From: Chrysolina oricalcia
Lineage: Eukaryota; Arthropoda; Insecta; Coleoptera; Chrysomelidae
Direction: 5' to 3'
Length of the DNA stretch: 64,000 bases
Assembly: GCA_944452925.2 (NCBI GenBank)
Contig: OX101819.2
Span: 57,938,306-58,002,305 of the forward strand
The stretch's first letter is position 1. The number at the start of each line of letters is the position of its first letter. The translations under genes and the position numbers were made by a program. Below, one piece after another: positions 1 to 11,658 of this stretch. The notes under the pieces are model-generated. The model was given only the letters and a program-made list of their open reading frames with translations, was not told the DNA's origin and searched no databases.

Positions 1-3000
1 GGAGGAAAGGAAAGAAAAAAGAAAACATTTCTTTTCATAAGTAAGTAGCCACTTAGAAAATATTTCGAAAGCGTCCCTACAATGAAGAAAAACCTTTTCA
101 GATTTCCGAAAGCTAATTTCAGGGAATGGTTCCGTAGAATAGGAATTTGGAATGGCCTCAACCACAGCTATATAAAATTTGTTCGGATCATTTTACAAAT
201 GATTGCTTTGTACGGACAGAATTTCGGACTAGACTGAAGCCAAATGCACTTCCTACACTTGGATTACCAGATCTAACAGTTAGTGATGGTGATATCTTCA
301 ATCCAGACCAGTCAGCAGTAACTGATTCCACAGTGACATTATCAGCGCCAGAGGAAAAGTATATGTCTGAATCAGAAAGTGATACTTTGGGCATACGTAA
401 GAGCCTTCGAAAAAGATTCTTAGATTTGAGGTAATTGTTCATTCATAACTCCACCTGATTTGGTTTGTAGCAAATATCCGATCAAACTGGATTATTCGTA
501 TAATTCACATTTACAGCCAAAAACAACAATTTTCAATCCTGATTGTTCAATTAATTAAATAGTAAAAATTATTATCACTTTTTCAGTACTAGCCAATCAT
601 CATCATCAGGATCCAATAAAATAAGGAAAAGGGTTAAACTTATTGGTACCTTTCATAATTATAGGTAATATTTGAATTACATGCGTTCAAAGGAATAAAC
701 GTAACGAATCAATTAATTTCAGTACTAGTCTGGACAAGGTTAAATTCAGAACGTCGCAGATGAAGAAGAGAGCAACAAAATTCCGGACCAAATATCATAA
801 TATGAAGAAAACTGTAAAACGATTGAACCTGGAAGTTCAGTCATTATATTCTATTGTGAGTACCTTGAGGAAAAAAGAGTTTCTATCAACCATGGCATCA
901 GATCACTTATCTCAAACAGTTCCCAAACAGATTATGGCACGGATGCTCAGGAGAGAAAAAACAAATACTCTGTCATGCTCTAAGTATCCTCCAGAGTTGA
1001 AAGAATTTGCAATGACTCTATTGTTTTATTCTAAAAAGGGTTACGAATACGTTCGTAGAACTTTCAATTTATGTCTTCCACATCCAGCTACAATAAGAAA
1101 TATTTATAGCGGAATAGACTGCAAACCTGGATTCACTGGATCATCATTTGAAGTTTTGAAATTAAAAGCAGAGCAGTACCGTGTTTTGGAAAAAGAAATT
1201 ATTTGCTCACTTATAATTGATGAAATGGCAATAAAGAAGCAGATAATATCAGATGGTCAAACATCATATGCTTATATAAACATTGGAAGTGAAAAGGTTG
1301 ATCAGCAAATGTTACCAGCAACAGAAGCTTTAGTTTTCTTAGTTGTTTGTCATACCGAACATTGGAAACTGCCAATTGCGTATTTTTTAATAAATTCTCT
1401 AGATGGCTCTGAAAAAGCAAATTTAGTTAATGAAGCTCTCATAAGGCTTGATAACAATAATGTAAAAATAACATCTGTAACATGTGATGGACCATCTGTG
1501 AATTTTAAAATGTTGAAGGATTTAGGATGTAGAATAAAAAATAATGAAAATGACATAACATATTTTTCTCATCCGAATAATGATGGTGAGAGGGTATTTG
1601 CGATATTAGATCCATGCCATATGCTCAAACTCATGAGAAATGCATTGTCAGAGCTTGGACATTTTTATGACGATGAAAATAATCTTGTTGAATGGAGATA
1701 TGTTGAGATGTTGTACGAAATGGAGAAAAATGAAAACTTATCTGCAGCAACAAAAATCCGAAAAAGTCATATGGAGTGGAGAAAACAAAAAATGAAAGTA
1801 AGTTTATAGTTACCCATTACACCATCTATTTTTTTTATTCTCTATATAGTTCTAAGTATATTAATAGAATATGTGAGTTTCAGGTGAGACTAGCTGCACA
1901 AACATTAAGTAGTAGTGTGGCCGATGCACTAGAATTTTTGATGAAAGATCTGAAAATTCCACAGTTTCAAGAGGCACGTGCAACAATTCGTTACATCAGA
2001 ATAATAGACAGATTATTTGACATTCTGAATTCAAGATCTCCTGTTGGAAGAGGTTACAAAGCACCCTTGAGGAAAGCCAATCAGCATTTTTGGGAATCTT
2101 TTTTAAAGAAAACTGTAGAATATCTGAGGAAGTGTACATTAGATGGACGAACATTAATGACTTCAGTACCAAGAAAAACTCCTTTTGTTGGCTTCATAAT
2201 AACGATATCTTCTACAATGGGAATTTTTGATGAATATGTTGAAAGCAATAGACTAAAATACCTGCTTACATATAAATATAGTCAAGATCATCTTGAGATG
2301 TTTTTTTGTAGTGTGAGGTGAGATTTGAAATTAACTCTATATTTTGAAACTTTGTTACAGGTATAAGTAATGATATTAAATAACTGAATTACGTTATGTT
2401 ATGAAATGTATTGTATAGAAATAATAGTGCCTGAATGGTGATTTATATAACAAAAATTCTGTTGTTTATATCTGGATAACTATAAGAGACATTTCAATAG
2501 TCTGTATTTTTTCCAGGAGTCACAACGGTTGGAATAACAATCCAAATGCTCTCCAGATGCAGCATACATATAGGCGTCTACTATTCCATGCACAGGTGAA
2601 AGGAGTTGGTGGCAATTGCGAAGCCATTGATTCAACAACCATTCTTTCATTGCCCAGTAATCGATCCAAAAAATGTGACACGGATAATTTCTGCATTGAT
2701 GTCTCCATTGCAAGGAAATATGATATTGATATCATACCCCCCAGGGCCTGTGAAGACCATGATTATAATTTGAAATATTCTCCATCTTTAACAGAGTATA
2801 GTGAAAATGTGGTGACATATATTTCTGGCTACGTCATTCGAATGGTGAGGAAAAGGGTGAAATGTCCTTAATGTTTGACAGCCATTCATGATTCCACCAA
2901 GTGCTCTGAATCAACCAAACTTAGCTTGATTATGAGAAAAGATAGGGGATCAGAATCAAGCGGTCTTCTGTGGCCCTCGGAAGGGTTGATTGTTATATGC

Positions 3001-3315
3001 ATGAAATGTGAGGTCTACATCCGCAGATTACTTTCTGTTACCGAAAATAAAGTGCCGAGAGAAACTGGCTACGTAAATACTCTCGCAAATTCTATAAGTC
3101 AGATTTATTATAATAAAAATGTATTTCCCACCTTGGAAAATCATTTTTTTGAATATGAATTCAACAACAATCATGTTTATTTATTAATACGAACCATTTG
3201 TTTATGTTACTTGAGAATAAGATTTTATAATTTGAGCAAAAATCAGACAGAAGTTGTAGTAGGTAGCAAAATAAGACAAACGTTTAATAAACTAATATTA
3301 TTCAATAATCAATAA
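1..3315 (+). pseudogene. P-element (THAP9-like) transposase, spliced, 5' truncated by the window, lightly broken
   Basis: Spliced exons read as 1-40, 102-430, 587-664, 723-1797, 1884-2317 and 2517-3315; every intron has GT/AG ends and matching phase. Exons 1-2 give the second half of a THAP zinc finger (FHKFPK, W, then KICSDHF and a LKPNALPTL end). A basic coiled-coil stretch follows (760-890), then the P-element RNase-H-like core: IIDEMAIKK near 1215, TCDGPSVNF near 1480, DPCHMLKLMRNAL near 1610. The C-terminal part shows the family signature R-S-H-N-G-W-N-N-N-P at the 2317/2517 junction and KDRGSESSGLLWPS near 2940. Two lesions are visible: a one-base-type frameshift near 141-147 inside the THAP finger, and TAA at 2869-2871, after which the same frame continues to 3315. 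The gene starts upstream of the window. Family assignment is firm; activity is unlikely as written. Confidence 0.9.
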
Positions 3316-5270
3316 AATAAACTCAGAGTTGTTATTATTTCCCATTCCCATTTCCCAGCAAGTGCTAATTGATATTGAAATATTGCAACAAAAAAAGGTT
3401 TGTACAATTTGAAATAAATGAATTAGAGATTCAATCAACCACAGTTTTTATAATATGTGAAACAATTAATTACTTTCAGTTTCAATTACAAAAGAAATGA
3501 AAATAAGTCAAAATACGATAAAGTAGCCTTATTTTTATATGGTTATCAAAAAATGTTTTTTTAGATATCATACAAAGTAGAAAATCATTAAAACAAATTT
3601 TATAGTCATCATGGTTTCCTGAATGGCTATTATTTTTCCATAGCTGAAAAGATGACAGGTTCAGTTGGTACAGACTTTCATTAGATTGATTGATTGACTG
3701 TGCTTTATTGTACAAAGAATACAAATCTCATTGACAAAGCTTATAACTAAAGTAAATACAAAATATATTAATATAATATTTGGCTTGAGGTAACAATGAT
3801 ATACCTATCATTAATCAATTAATTAAAAAAAGTAAACATCGTTTCGTCAAAATAGTTCCCAGTGACTAATGTTAACCTAGATTAATTATTTCTATAAATA
3901 AAATAAGCTAATTTTGATATGATAAGGAACTTAAAAAACAAAAAAAAAATTCCAGAATGTGTACGTTCCTTCAATATAAAAAAACAACATATTTCCGATG
4001 TCATTTTTAAAATGAGTAGTAGGATAGGGGAACTGTTCGGCAGAAATAAGAAATCATTACTTTTTGTTCGGATGTTCCATTTGAGGAAATATAGTTTCAA
4101 GAAAGCCATAACCCAGTTCCCATCCCTAAGATACGCACATTGTTTTATGCGCCGCTACTGTGAAGAGGACATTTACAGTGTTGCAGGTTTTGCATGATTT
4201 GTTCATCCGCCATATTTGAAACGCGTTCTAGTCATAAGATATAATTTCGAGTTCTGTGCCTCGAACGCATTCGAGTGCATAGGCTGCACTCGAATGCATT
4301 CGAGTGCATATTGCGAACGCGAGAATAATAGATTAGGTTCAAATCTCAACAAAAATTAAACGTCCACCATATTTATTTAGAAAAATAATTTTCAGAAGTC
4401 ACGTGCACAACTTGAATATTCGGAGAAGAGAAATTATAACCATAACCTCTCACAGAAAATAAATCTTTAAACGCTCGTTTACCTACTCCTCAGCGAACCT
4501 ACTGAACAAATTTCGAATCACTGACTTTTCAAAATCGATTGTATTGTTCAAAAATGTAATGAAAGAAAGGCTTTCCCAATATTGATATTTATTTATTTAT
4601 CAAGATTTTTTTTGCATTCTGTTGAATTATTTTGAATGTGTTTTGTTATTTAGTTTTAAGATTTTAGTTTTCACTAGGCTTCAACATCACCTGATTTCGC
4701 ATCAGAAAACTGAATTTATACGCCTTTTAATCTCAAATTCACGTTTCGGATATTACAGGATTTTTGTTTTGTTTTTTTTTTGTCAATTTGGATTAATAAA
4801 CGTCTTATTATTATTATTTGAAAAAGCCAATATCTGTGAAACCATTGAGATTAAGGCGTATAGATATATTATATTGATCCTTTATGCTACAGGTTATGTA
4901 TGTTTATCGATACAGATATGTAGCAAAACGTAATTTTGAAATTTATTTTAAATCGTACAGCCATTGAATCTACATCCGGAAGCCATTAAATTCAACATTT
5001 ACGACACCGAAAAGTGACCCGAGCCTTCAGAACACCAGTGGATGCTATGAACATCGTTTCAATACCGACTTTACGAGGGGAATTTATAAAATCGAACAAA
5101 ATATTTTATATCCAATAATCAGTTTCATTATGAATAGAAATATCCATGACATAGAATAAGTAGAAATAAGACTCATTGTTTAGATATAAAGAGTTACTTT
5201 TTCATAATGCGAAAAATTTGCATTACGTTTTTTTTTCTCGTAACGTCGGAATATCTCAGTTATAAAATAT
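3316..5270. other. Non-coding AT-rich stretch
   Basis: No recognisable coding domain. It should contain the 3' UTR and terminal repeat of the P-like element, but no terminal inverted repeat could be paired because the left end lies outside the window. The open frame at 3919-4197 has low complexity and no family resemblance. The one structured site is the palindrome cluster at 4267-4308. Confidence 0.5.
4267..4308. repeat. Nested perfect palindromes around ATTCGAGTGCA
   Basis: A 13-bp arm at 4267-4279 and its exact reverse complement at 4285-4297 enclose a 5-bp loop. The second arm is also the left half of a perfect 24-bp palindrome at 4285-4308 centred on GAATGCATTC. The same 11-mer therefore occurs three times in alternating orientation within 42 bp, so the site can fold in two mutually exclusive ways. 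Confidence 0.85.
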
Positions 5271-5282
5271 TTTGTCCACGAC
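5271..5282 (-). repeat. Inverted 12-bp motif upstream of the recombinase
   Basis: TTTGTCCACGAC is the exact reverse complement of the first 12 bases of the palindromic element at 6776-6899. The two copies bracket the tyrosine-recombinase gene about 1.5 kb apart in inverted orientation. This may be an element end or a recombinase binding arm; chance cannot be excluded for 12 bp. Confidence 0.45.
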
Positions 5283-5562
5283 TATTATATAAAATATTCA
5301 TAATTCATGCATTTCTTCAAGAATAACGATATCCATTAATCACTATGAATAATAAAATCATTATTCACTGCCATCAATATGAAATATGATAGAAATATTT
5401 CCGACGAGAAGTTCGATTTTGTACGTATAACGTATAGACAAATACGTTAAAAATAGAGCGTGCTATGAAACGTCAAGTCAGATCGAATTTAATTTGAAAC
5501 GTCAACAATTTGTTGGTTCGACTTGTTTCAGCAGCAAAGTTTATAAGTATCAAAGTAATAAA

Positions 5563-6682
5563 ATGGATACAGAGAGTGAAAATGAAAACATGTCTTCTAC
5601 ACCTCCAGAAATACAAGAAGCGGCAAAAATTGCATCGTTAAACTTATTACCCGAAAGTTCAAGAAAACTGTATTTATCTGCATATGAATCTTTTGTACAA
5701 TGGAAAATTGCCAAGAAAATCGAGTCTTTCTCAGAATCCGTCTTGTTGGTATATTTCACAGAGTTATCCACAAAGTACAAACCATCAGCATTATGGACAA
5801 CCTACTCAATGCTGAGAAGCACAATCAACTTGAATCATGGTATTAACATTGAAAGTTATAGCAAATTGCGAACATTGCTGAAAAGAAAATCTGAAAACTT
5901 TTTGCCTAAAAAAGCTAATACGTTTTCTCCAGAAAATATAAATGATTTCCTGACGAAGACATCTGACGATAAATATCTTGCAACAAAGGTAAGAAAAACA
6001 ATTCTTCATATATTTGTGATTTGACAATAATTATTGGTTCAAAGTGGCAATGATAATGGGAGTAATGGGTGCCTGTCGGGCGAACGAAATTTATAAAATG
6101 AAACTTAGTGATTTACAAGATCTTGAATCAGCTTTCTTAGTGAAAGTACCAAATACCAAAACCAAAATCACTCGCAAATTTACAATCACCGATGAATTTT
6201 ACCGAATTTTCAAAAAGTATATCAGTCTTCGTCCACCTCATGTTATGTCTGATGTATTTTTCTATCAAAATGGCAAATGTAGTTCGCAAAGAGTAGGTAT
6301 TAACAAGTTTACACAAATGGGAAAACAAATAGCGACATATTTGCAATTACCCGATCCAGAGAAATACTCTGGTCACAGTTTCCGAAGATCATCTGCGACT
6401 ATACTTGTTGATGCGGGCAGGGATATAACAGCATTGAAAAGGCATGGTGGATGGAAATCCACAACGGTAGCAGAAGGCTACATTGATGATTCCATGAGAA
6501 ATAAAATGGAAAAAGCCGAGAAAATCTCCAACACGATACAGAATCCATACAAACAAAATGAAACCATATCGACAAGCTCGTTTATGGATAACAATAACAT
6601 CAATATTAGTTCAGACTTGATGCCTTCAATCAATTTTGAACATTGTGTCAACACAAATATTACTATTAATATTAACAAATAG
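5563..6682 (+). CDS. Tyrosine recombinase (Crypton/insect recombinase type), probably one intron
   Basis: ATG at 5563 is preferred over the upstream in-frame TTG. The N-terminal part (5563-5988) is a helical core-binding-like domain. The catalytic part (6044-6682) shows the family residues in order: Arg in GACRANEI, a basic patch KTKITRK, the HxxR box in GHSFRRSSAT, the H/W box in KRHGGWKS, and the nucleophile Tyr in AEGYIDDS. A donor at 5989 (AAG|GTAAGA) and an acceptor at 6043-6044 define a very short intron of about 56 bp, but that splice leaves a +1 phase mismatch: protein homology wants Lys-Val-Ala across the junction. Either a base was lost at the acceptor or splicing differs. Such enzymes cut and rejoin DNA through a 3'-phosphotyrosine and use inverted binding arms. 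Inverted copies of GTCGTGGACAAA flank the gene (5271-5282 and 6776-6787). Confidence 0.8.
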
Positions 6683-6775
6683 TTGAATTTGTTTTCATTT
6701 AGTTACAATACAAATTCCATGTTACTCGCGAATATAAATAAAAATTGTGATTAGTTTCCAAAGTATTATTTATGG

Positions 6776-6899
6776 GTCGTGGACAAAGTATAGTATTCTA
6801 CATACATATTATAGCTATCATTATTATTACGGCTCGTGCCGTAAACTTCATCCACGTGAATAATAGCCATCATAATATGCTCGTTGAATAATATACTAT
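6776..6899. repeat. Palindromic element, family 1, copy 1
   Basis: Starts GTCGTGGACAAAGTATAG and ends CTCGTTGAATAATATACTAT, with an inner small hairpin ACGG-CTCGTG-CCGT. The same ends recur at 22377-22517 and 37091-37234. The element is an imperfect palindrome about 125-145 bp long. It lies directly downstream of the tyrosine recombinase. Confidence 0.7.
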
Positions 6900-7684
6900 A
6901 ATGCACAGCAGATTGTAGAAGAGACCGGAAAGAGATTCAATTCACTATTCAATTCTTGAACAGCCCTCATATTTATTGCCAGGCCTGAATAGAAATTGGG
7001 ATTACGAGAGCCAGACTAACTTGAGGACAGATATTTTATGCTCCTAAACTTCAGTCAGGTTTTAAATTTTGAGACAGTTAGATGTTTGCTAGTAACATGA
7101 CCTTTTCTGGTAAATGATCTGTTTCAAATTATCAGTTTAATGCTTTAGTAAAATAATACCTTTTTGGGTAATTCAATAATGCAAATATCATGAAATTTCA
7201 TTCAATGGACCTTTCCAAGAGATATGAGGTACTTAACACTGAAATTAGAAAGTAAATACGCTAATATCACTCGGGATTTTTTTATTATTTTTTCTGACCT
7301 CTAGTTTATCTATAATCGGAAGAAAAGTGGTTTCGTGACGTCACGTTCATCAAAACTAAACTTGGCAACGTTGTTAAAGTTGTGCACCAAATTCTCATTC
7401 AAATATAATGTGTCGTATGACAGTTGTCATTTGATACCAGATGGGTTCTTTCGTCTGTTTCACGGTGCGATCGATAAGAATGGTTTGTCTCTGTCTAACT
7501 CATTTGCCTACCCATTTGATACAAGTGGAGCAGTTCCATCATCTAAACTTCAACGAACACTACCTTGATTTATTTTTTGAGGTTAATGCGGTTTTTTAAG
7601 TTTTGAGAGCTTTTACTGTTTGTGTTCTAAAATTTGTTATTAATTCCTGTATCTCCAGTACCTGTATCACTGCAATAACTGAAC
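6900..7684. other. Intergenic, no recognised gene
   Basis: No coding similarity. At 7336-7351 lies TGACGTCACGTTCATC, the reverse complement of a 16-bp block in the tandem repeat at 8235-8891, so the two regions share ancestry or a motif. Confidence 0.45.
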
Positions 7685-7852
7685 ATGTCGAAAAGGTGCT
7701 TTGTACCCGGTTGTCTGAACACCAGTGAAAATTGCAATAAACAATTATTTTATGCACCTAAAGATGAAGTGCGTCGGAAAATGTGGTTCGAAACAGTGAA
7801 TAAACCTTTTGTGAAATGCGGAAATATATGTTTTTGTGAAGAACATTTCCAA
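7685..7852 (+). CDS. THAP-type zinc-finger first exon (partial gene)
   Basis: ATG at 7685 opens a THAP finger: MSKRCFVPGC, then the conserved Trp in RKMWFETV, and FCEEHF as the final Cys-x2-His-Phe. The frame runs into a donor (CAA|GTGAGT) at 7853. THAP fingers bind DNA and head P-element transposases and many host regulators. No second exon was found; the tandem repeat begins about 380 bp downstream. It is either the first exon of a decayed THAP transposon or an orphan host exon. The finger itself has no stop or frameshift. Confidence 0.7.
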
Positions 7853-8234
7853 GTGAGTACTTTACGTTATGTTATTATTGTATTCAAAGCAGAGTTCAAG
7901 GAAAGATTTAAAATATTAGTCATTGCAAAAAAGACCTTGAACTATCAAAATGAATGTTGATTGTTGAATGTAAATAAAATAAACATTAACCTCACATCTC
8001 CATATAACTTTTGACAATTGAGAACTGTCATTACTATTTGCTGTGCTGTCAATGCTCGTTCTTCATCAAAAGGAGGGTCCGTTCAGAAAATTTTAAAGTT
8101 ACAAATACAGTAAAAAATAGCTAATATGTGGATTTTTATCTACGAGTTGATCAAGTGACAATGTATTGATTATTTCTCAACGGCTTATATCATGCTAGAA
8201 GTTATATTTTCAAGGACAACGGTATTGCCCGTTT

Positions 8235-8891
8235 CGGAACGTGGATTCTGGTGGGAGGTATTTCCGATGAACGTGACGTCAGCGGCACACTTTCAAATGT
8301 GATATTTTTTCAAAATGAAAGAAAAATGGAACTTTTTGTTAAATGGACTTTTCAGACTAACAACTATCGATTTAAACGAGTTTTGTCATTTATTTTCGGA
8401 ACGTGGATTCTGGTGGGAGGTATTTCCGATGAACGTGACGTCAGCGGCACACTTTCAAATGTGATATTTTTTCAAAATGAAAGAAAAATAATGGAATTTT
8501 TTGTTAAATGGACTTTTCAGACTAACAACTATCGATTTAAACGAGTTTTGTCATTTATTTTCGGAACGTGGATTCTGGTGGGAGGTATTTCCGATGAACG
8601 TGACGTCAGCGGCACACTTTCAAATGTGATATTTTTTCAAAATGAAAGAAAAATAATGGAACTTTTTGTTAAATGGACTTTTCAGACTAACAACTATCGA
8701 TTTAAACGAATTTTGTCATTTATTTTCGGAACGTGGATTCTGGTGGGAGGTATTTCCGATGAACGTGACGTCAGCGGCACACTTTCAAATGTGATATTTT
8801 TTCAAAATGAAAGAAAAATAATGGAACTTTTCGTTAAATGGACTTTTCAGACTAACAACTATCGATTTAAACGAGTTTTGTCATTTATTTT
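8235..8891 (+). repeat. Four-copy 165-bp tandem repeat carrying TGACGTCA
   Basis: Units begin at 8235, 8397, 8562 and 8727 with CGGAACGTGGATTCTGG; lengths are 162, 165, 165 and 165. Units differ by a few substitutions and one 3-bp indel (the first copy lacks AAT). Each carries GAACGTGACGTCAGCGG, an 8-bp CRE/ATF-like palindrome. Because the unit length is divisible by three, a 232-codon frame (8251-8949) stays open through all copies; this is treated as arithmetic, not as a gene. Near-identity implies recent amplification. Confidence 0.9.
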
Positions 8892-9697
8892 CCGTAAATG
8901 TAAAGGTCCATTCACTGGTTCTAATTGGGTTTGGTTTAAGAACGTATAAATTTAAAACTTCTCGTTATTCCGGCGTTCTAATTTTTTGCTTTCGGCATAA
9001 TAAATAATTTTGGCAAATTTCTTTGTTTTATTAAGTTAAATTTGATCTTCCAGCTGGGCCTTTGGCCCAGATATTAATAAATAACAATTTGATAAGTATT
9101 TGAATAGAATGAAATCCAGAAAAGTGTCAAAGATAATAATAGATAAATTAACTTGATTTATTAAAACTATAGTGTGTGTGCAGAACTGGTAGCAGCTAAC
9201 TGATATGGTTTGTCGGAGATTTAGATTTGATAAGTAAGTAAATGTATAATATTCCTGATGTGTTCCTATATAAACGCTGATATAAAATACTGACAAAGGC
9301 ACCGCTCGGCATAACAATTAATAGTGTCAGCTGTGATGAAACTCTATTTTACCGGAATAGCGTTTTATTATAGATACAATAAAGTAAATATAAGATGTAC
9401 ATGCATACATACATACATACAAATCTCGAAGTACAGATGAAATATGACGAAACAGGACATTTAAGAATCAAACTAGTTATATTGACAGATAATGATCATG
9501 TAGGTATATACTCGACCTTGATGTGGATGTATGTTTGGATAAAAATATAGATATAAAAATCCTGAGAGCGTCGTTAATAAATTTCTTTTCAACACTGGTC
9601 CTAACCAGAGATCCGTTTAACATAATTTATCTTCAAATACTTCAAACTCTAACAATAATGATAATAATTCTCTTCATCCAGCTATTATATATAATTA
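8892..9697. other. Non-coding; short CATA microsatellite
   Basis: No recognised gene. A (CATA)n run lies at about 9404-9421. The frames at 9036-9317 and 9523-9726 have no family features. Confidence 0.4.
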
Positions 9698-10215
9698 CAG
9701 AACTTTACCATATGTCCAAGATTTAACGTCTAAACTCTCCAATATATTCAAATCCCAGGAATTACGTATTGCAAAGAATAATTTTAAAATAGTTAACAAT
9801 CTCTACACCAAAACAAAAACTCCTTCAAAATTAGAAAATACCAATGTCATTTACAAATTACCATGTTCAAATTGCTATAAAGTCTACGTTGGAGAAACAA
9901 GTCGAGACCTATCAGGATGCATCACGTCCCACAGGAGCGATTGTAATCTCCAACAGCTGTATACTTGCTGAAAACAGTATCAATACTTCTCACTAAAATT
10001 TCAATGAACCTACAATTTTAACAAAGGAGGACAATCACTTTTGAATGAAACTGTTTAGAGATAGTTTATATCAACAATGAACCCAACAGTATGAACAAAA
10101 TGTCTGATGTTGCTAACCTAAGCTTAATCTATAATTACATCCTTATATTAGAGTCTGACAACTCTCGAAATATAAATTCCAACACAACCTCTTTCTCAAT
10201 TTCATATTATCCCCC
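9698..10215 (+). pseudogene. Penelope-like element fragment, C-terminal GIY-YIG endonuclease part
   Basis: From 9702 the frame reads LPYVQDLTSKL, then FKSQELRIAKNN, then the Penelope cysteine/GIY-YIG block VIYKLPCSNC followed by VYVGETSRDLS and a His-Arg-Ser pair. A stop at about 9969 is followed in other frames by the usual ILAENSIN and, near 10100, MSDVANLSLIYNYIL. The reverse-transcriptase part is missing and frames are broken. Penelope elements are retroelements with an RT fused to a GIY-YIG nuclease. Confidence 0.75.
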
Positions 10216-10309
10216 ATAGATGGCATACTGCATAAATCAAAAACAAGTTTCATAGCAGCACAATCTTCATATTGACAAGTAATTTGACAGTTGATTAGTA
10301 ACAATTTCC

Positions 10310-10324
10310 CTCTCTCTCTCTCTT
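10310..10324. repeat. CT microsatellite
   Basis: Seven CT dinucleotides in a row, followed by TTTTGTTTT. Confidence 0.8.
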
Positions 10325-10516
10325 TTGTTTTGTGCTCTGCAACGAAATGCGTGAAATGGTTGACGCCATTTCAGTTATTTTTCAAACGTTTTCAATAATT
10401 GTTAATCTAAGTATCCATCCATAGTAAATCAAAGCAATAATTGATTGATAGATTCCAACTCTGTAAAAGAAGAGATCAATTCAACAAATTATGAAAGGCT
10501 TTCGCTGCCATCGTTG

Positions 10517-10640
10517 AATGAATGATGGTTTTTCGGGTTTTTAGGCCGACGTTTATTTAGAGAAAATCTCGACGTTTCGCCAACACGAGTGGTTGGCATT
10601 TTCAAGAGAAATGTTTACAGTTTCGATCACTGAACACTAC
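10517..10640 (-). mobile_element. 3' tail of a Penelope-like element, reverse strand
   Basis: Close reverse complement of 63358-63478, the 3' end of the Penelope element near the window end. It includes the GGCGAAACGTCGAG block and the terminal AAACCATCATTCATTCA. It is a very short, 5'-truncated copy with no coding sequence. Confidence 0.8.
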
Positions 10641-11658
10641 AAATTCAGTATTTTTCAATCATATTATTAATGAAAAGTATAATTTTGTTCCCAACTCAGA
10701 TTTAAAATTTTTACATGTATGTGATAAATGGAAAAATCTCGATCAACTTGAGCCCCTTAAAATAAATAGGTAATTAAAAATTCAGACGTTCAATGTATCA
10801 ATGAACAAATAAATTTTGTCGATCTATTTTTTAATAAATATATTTCTCCTTTCCTAAAATTAAAATCAGTAATTTGTAGACTGAACTGGATAACTGGGAA
10901 TATCATTCAATTGCAAAAAAATTTTTTGAATAACATTTTTCGATATTTTCCATATTAATGTCACTTTACTCTATAGTGAATTTAGAATATCGGCCGTTTT
11001 CCGCTTAGTCACACGCCACTGGCAATAATCGATATGCGCGTACTTTTATGAAGAATGAAATTTTCTGAGAAACTATCAATAAAAAAGTTTCCCACATGGT
11101 TCCAACATTTTGGCGGACACACTGTATATACCGGGTGAGTGAAATTTGAGTAGATGCATGAAGATTGGAGATCTCGGCTGCAGAGAGGGTTGAATGGAGG
11201 CAAAGTTGCGTATTATGGAACTCATTACTATGATGTTAAAAAATCTGAGCTAGCCCTCTCACTTTCAGGAAAAGACGAAAAATTAGTTTTTGATTTTTCA
11301 CTTATATCAGCTTTAATACAATAGATTTCCCGAAACTGTTTGCACTTTGCCATTGCAACTTTCAATGGGCTGTAAAAATATGTAAACGAAAGTGTTCTAC
11401 AGGGTGTTGTTTTCCTTGGGCCACACCTATAACTTTGAAATTTTAAGTACGGACCTGGACTTTTTTTAGTGTTCAATGGTAATATTTTATCATAATAATG
11501 ATTACTACTCGAAATTAATCTTCGGAGAGCGGCAATGACACTTTGTGCTCGAAATACACACATGATTTTTTACGAACGCAGCTCTTAGACATAAAAACGA
11601 TAGACACTTCATTCAACATAGGCACAAAATATTACCTATGAGAAAATTTACATTCAAG
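10641..11658. other. No gene recognised
   Basis: Contains CAGGGTG-type motifs near 11400 and GGACACACTGTATA near 11115, which resemble ends of the foldback elements elsewhere, but no paired arms were identified. Confidence 0.35.

Noticed and set aside
8251..8949. 232-codon frame over the tandem repeats
   Set aside because: Length is explained by a repeat unit divisible by three; no start context, domain or codon bias.
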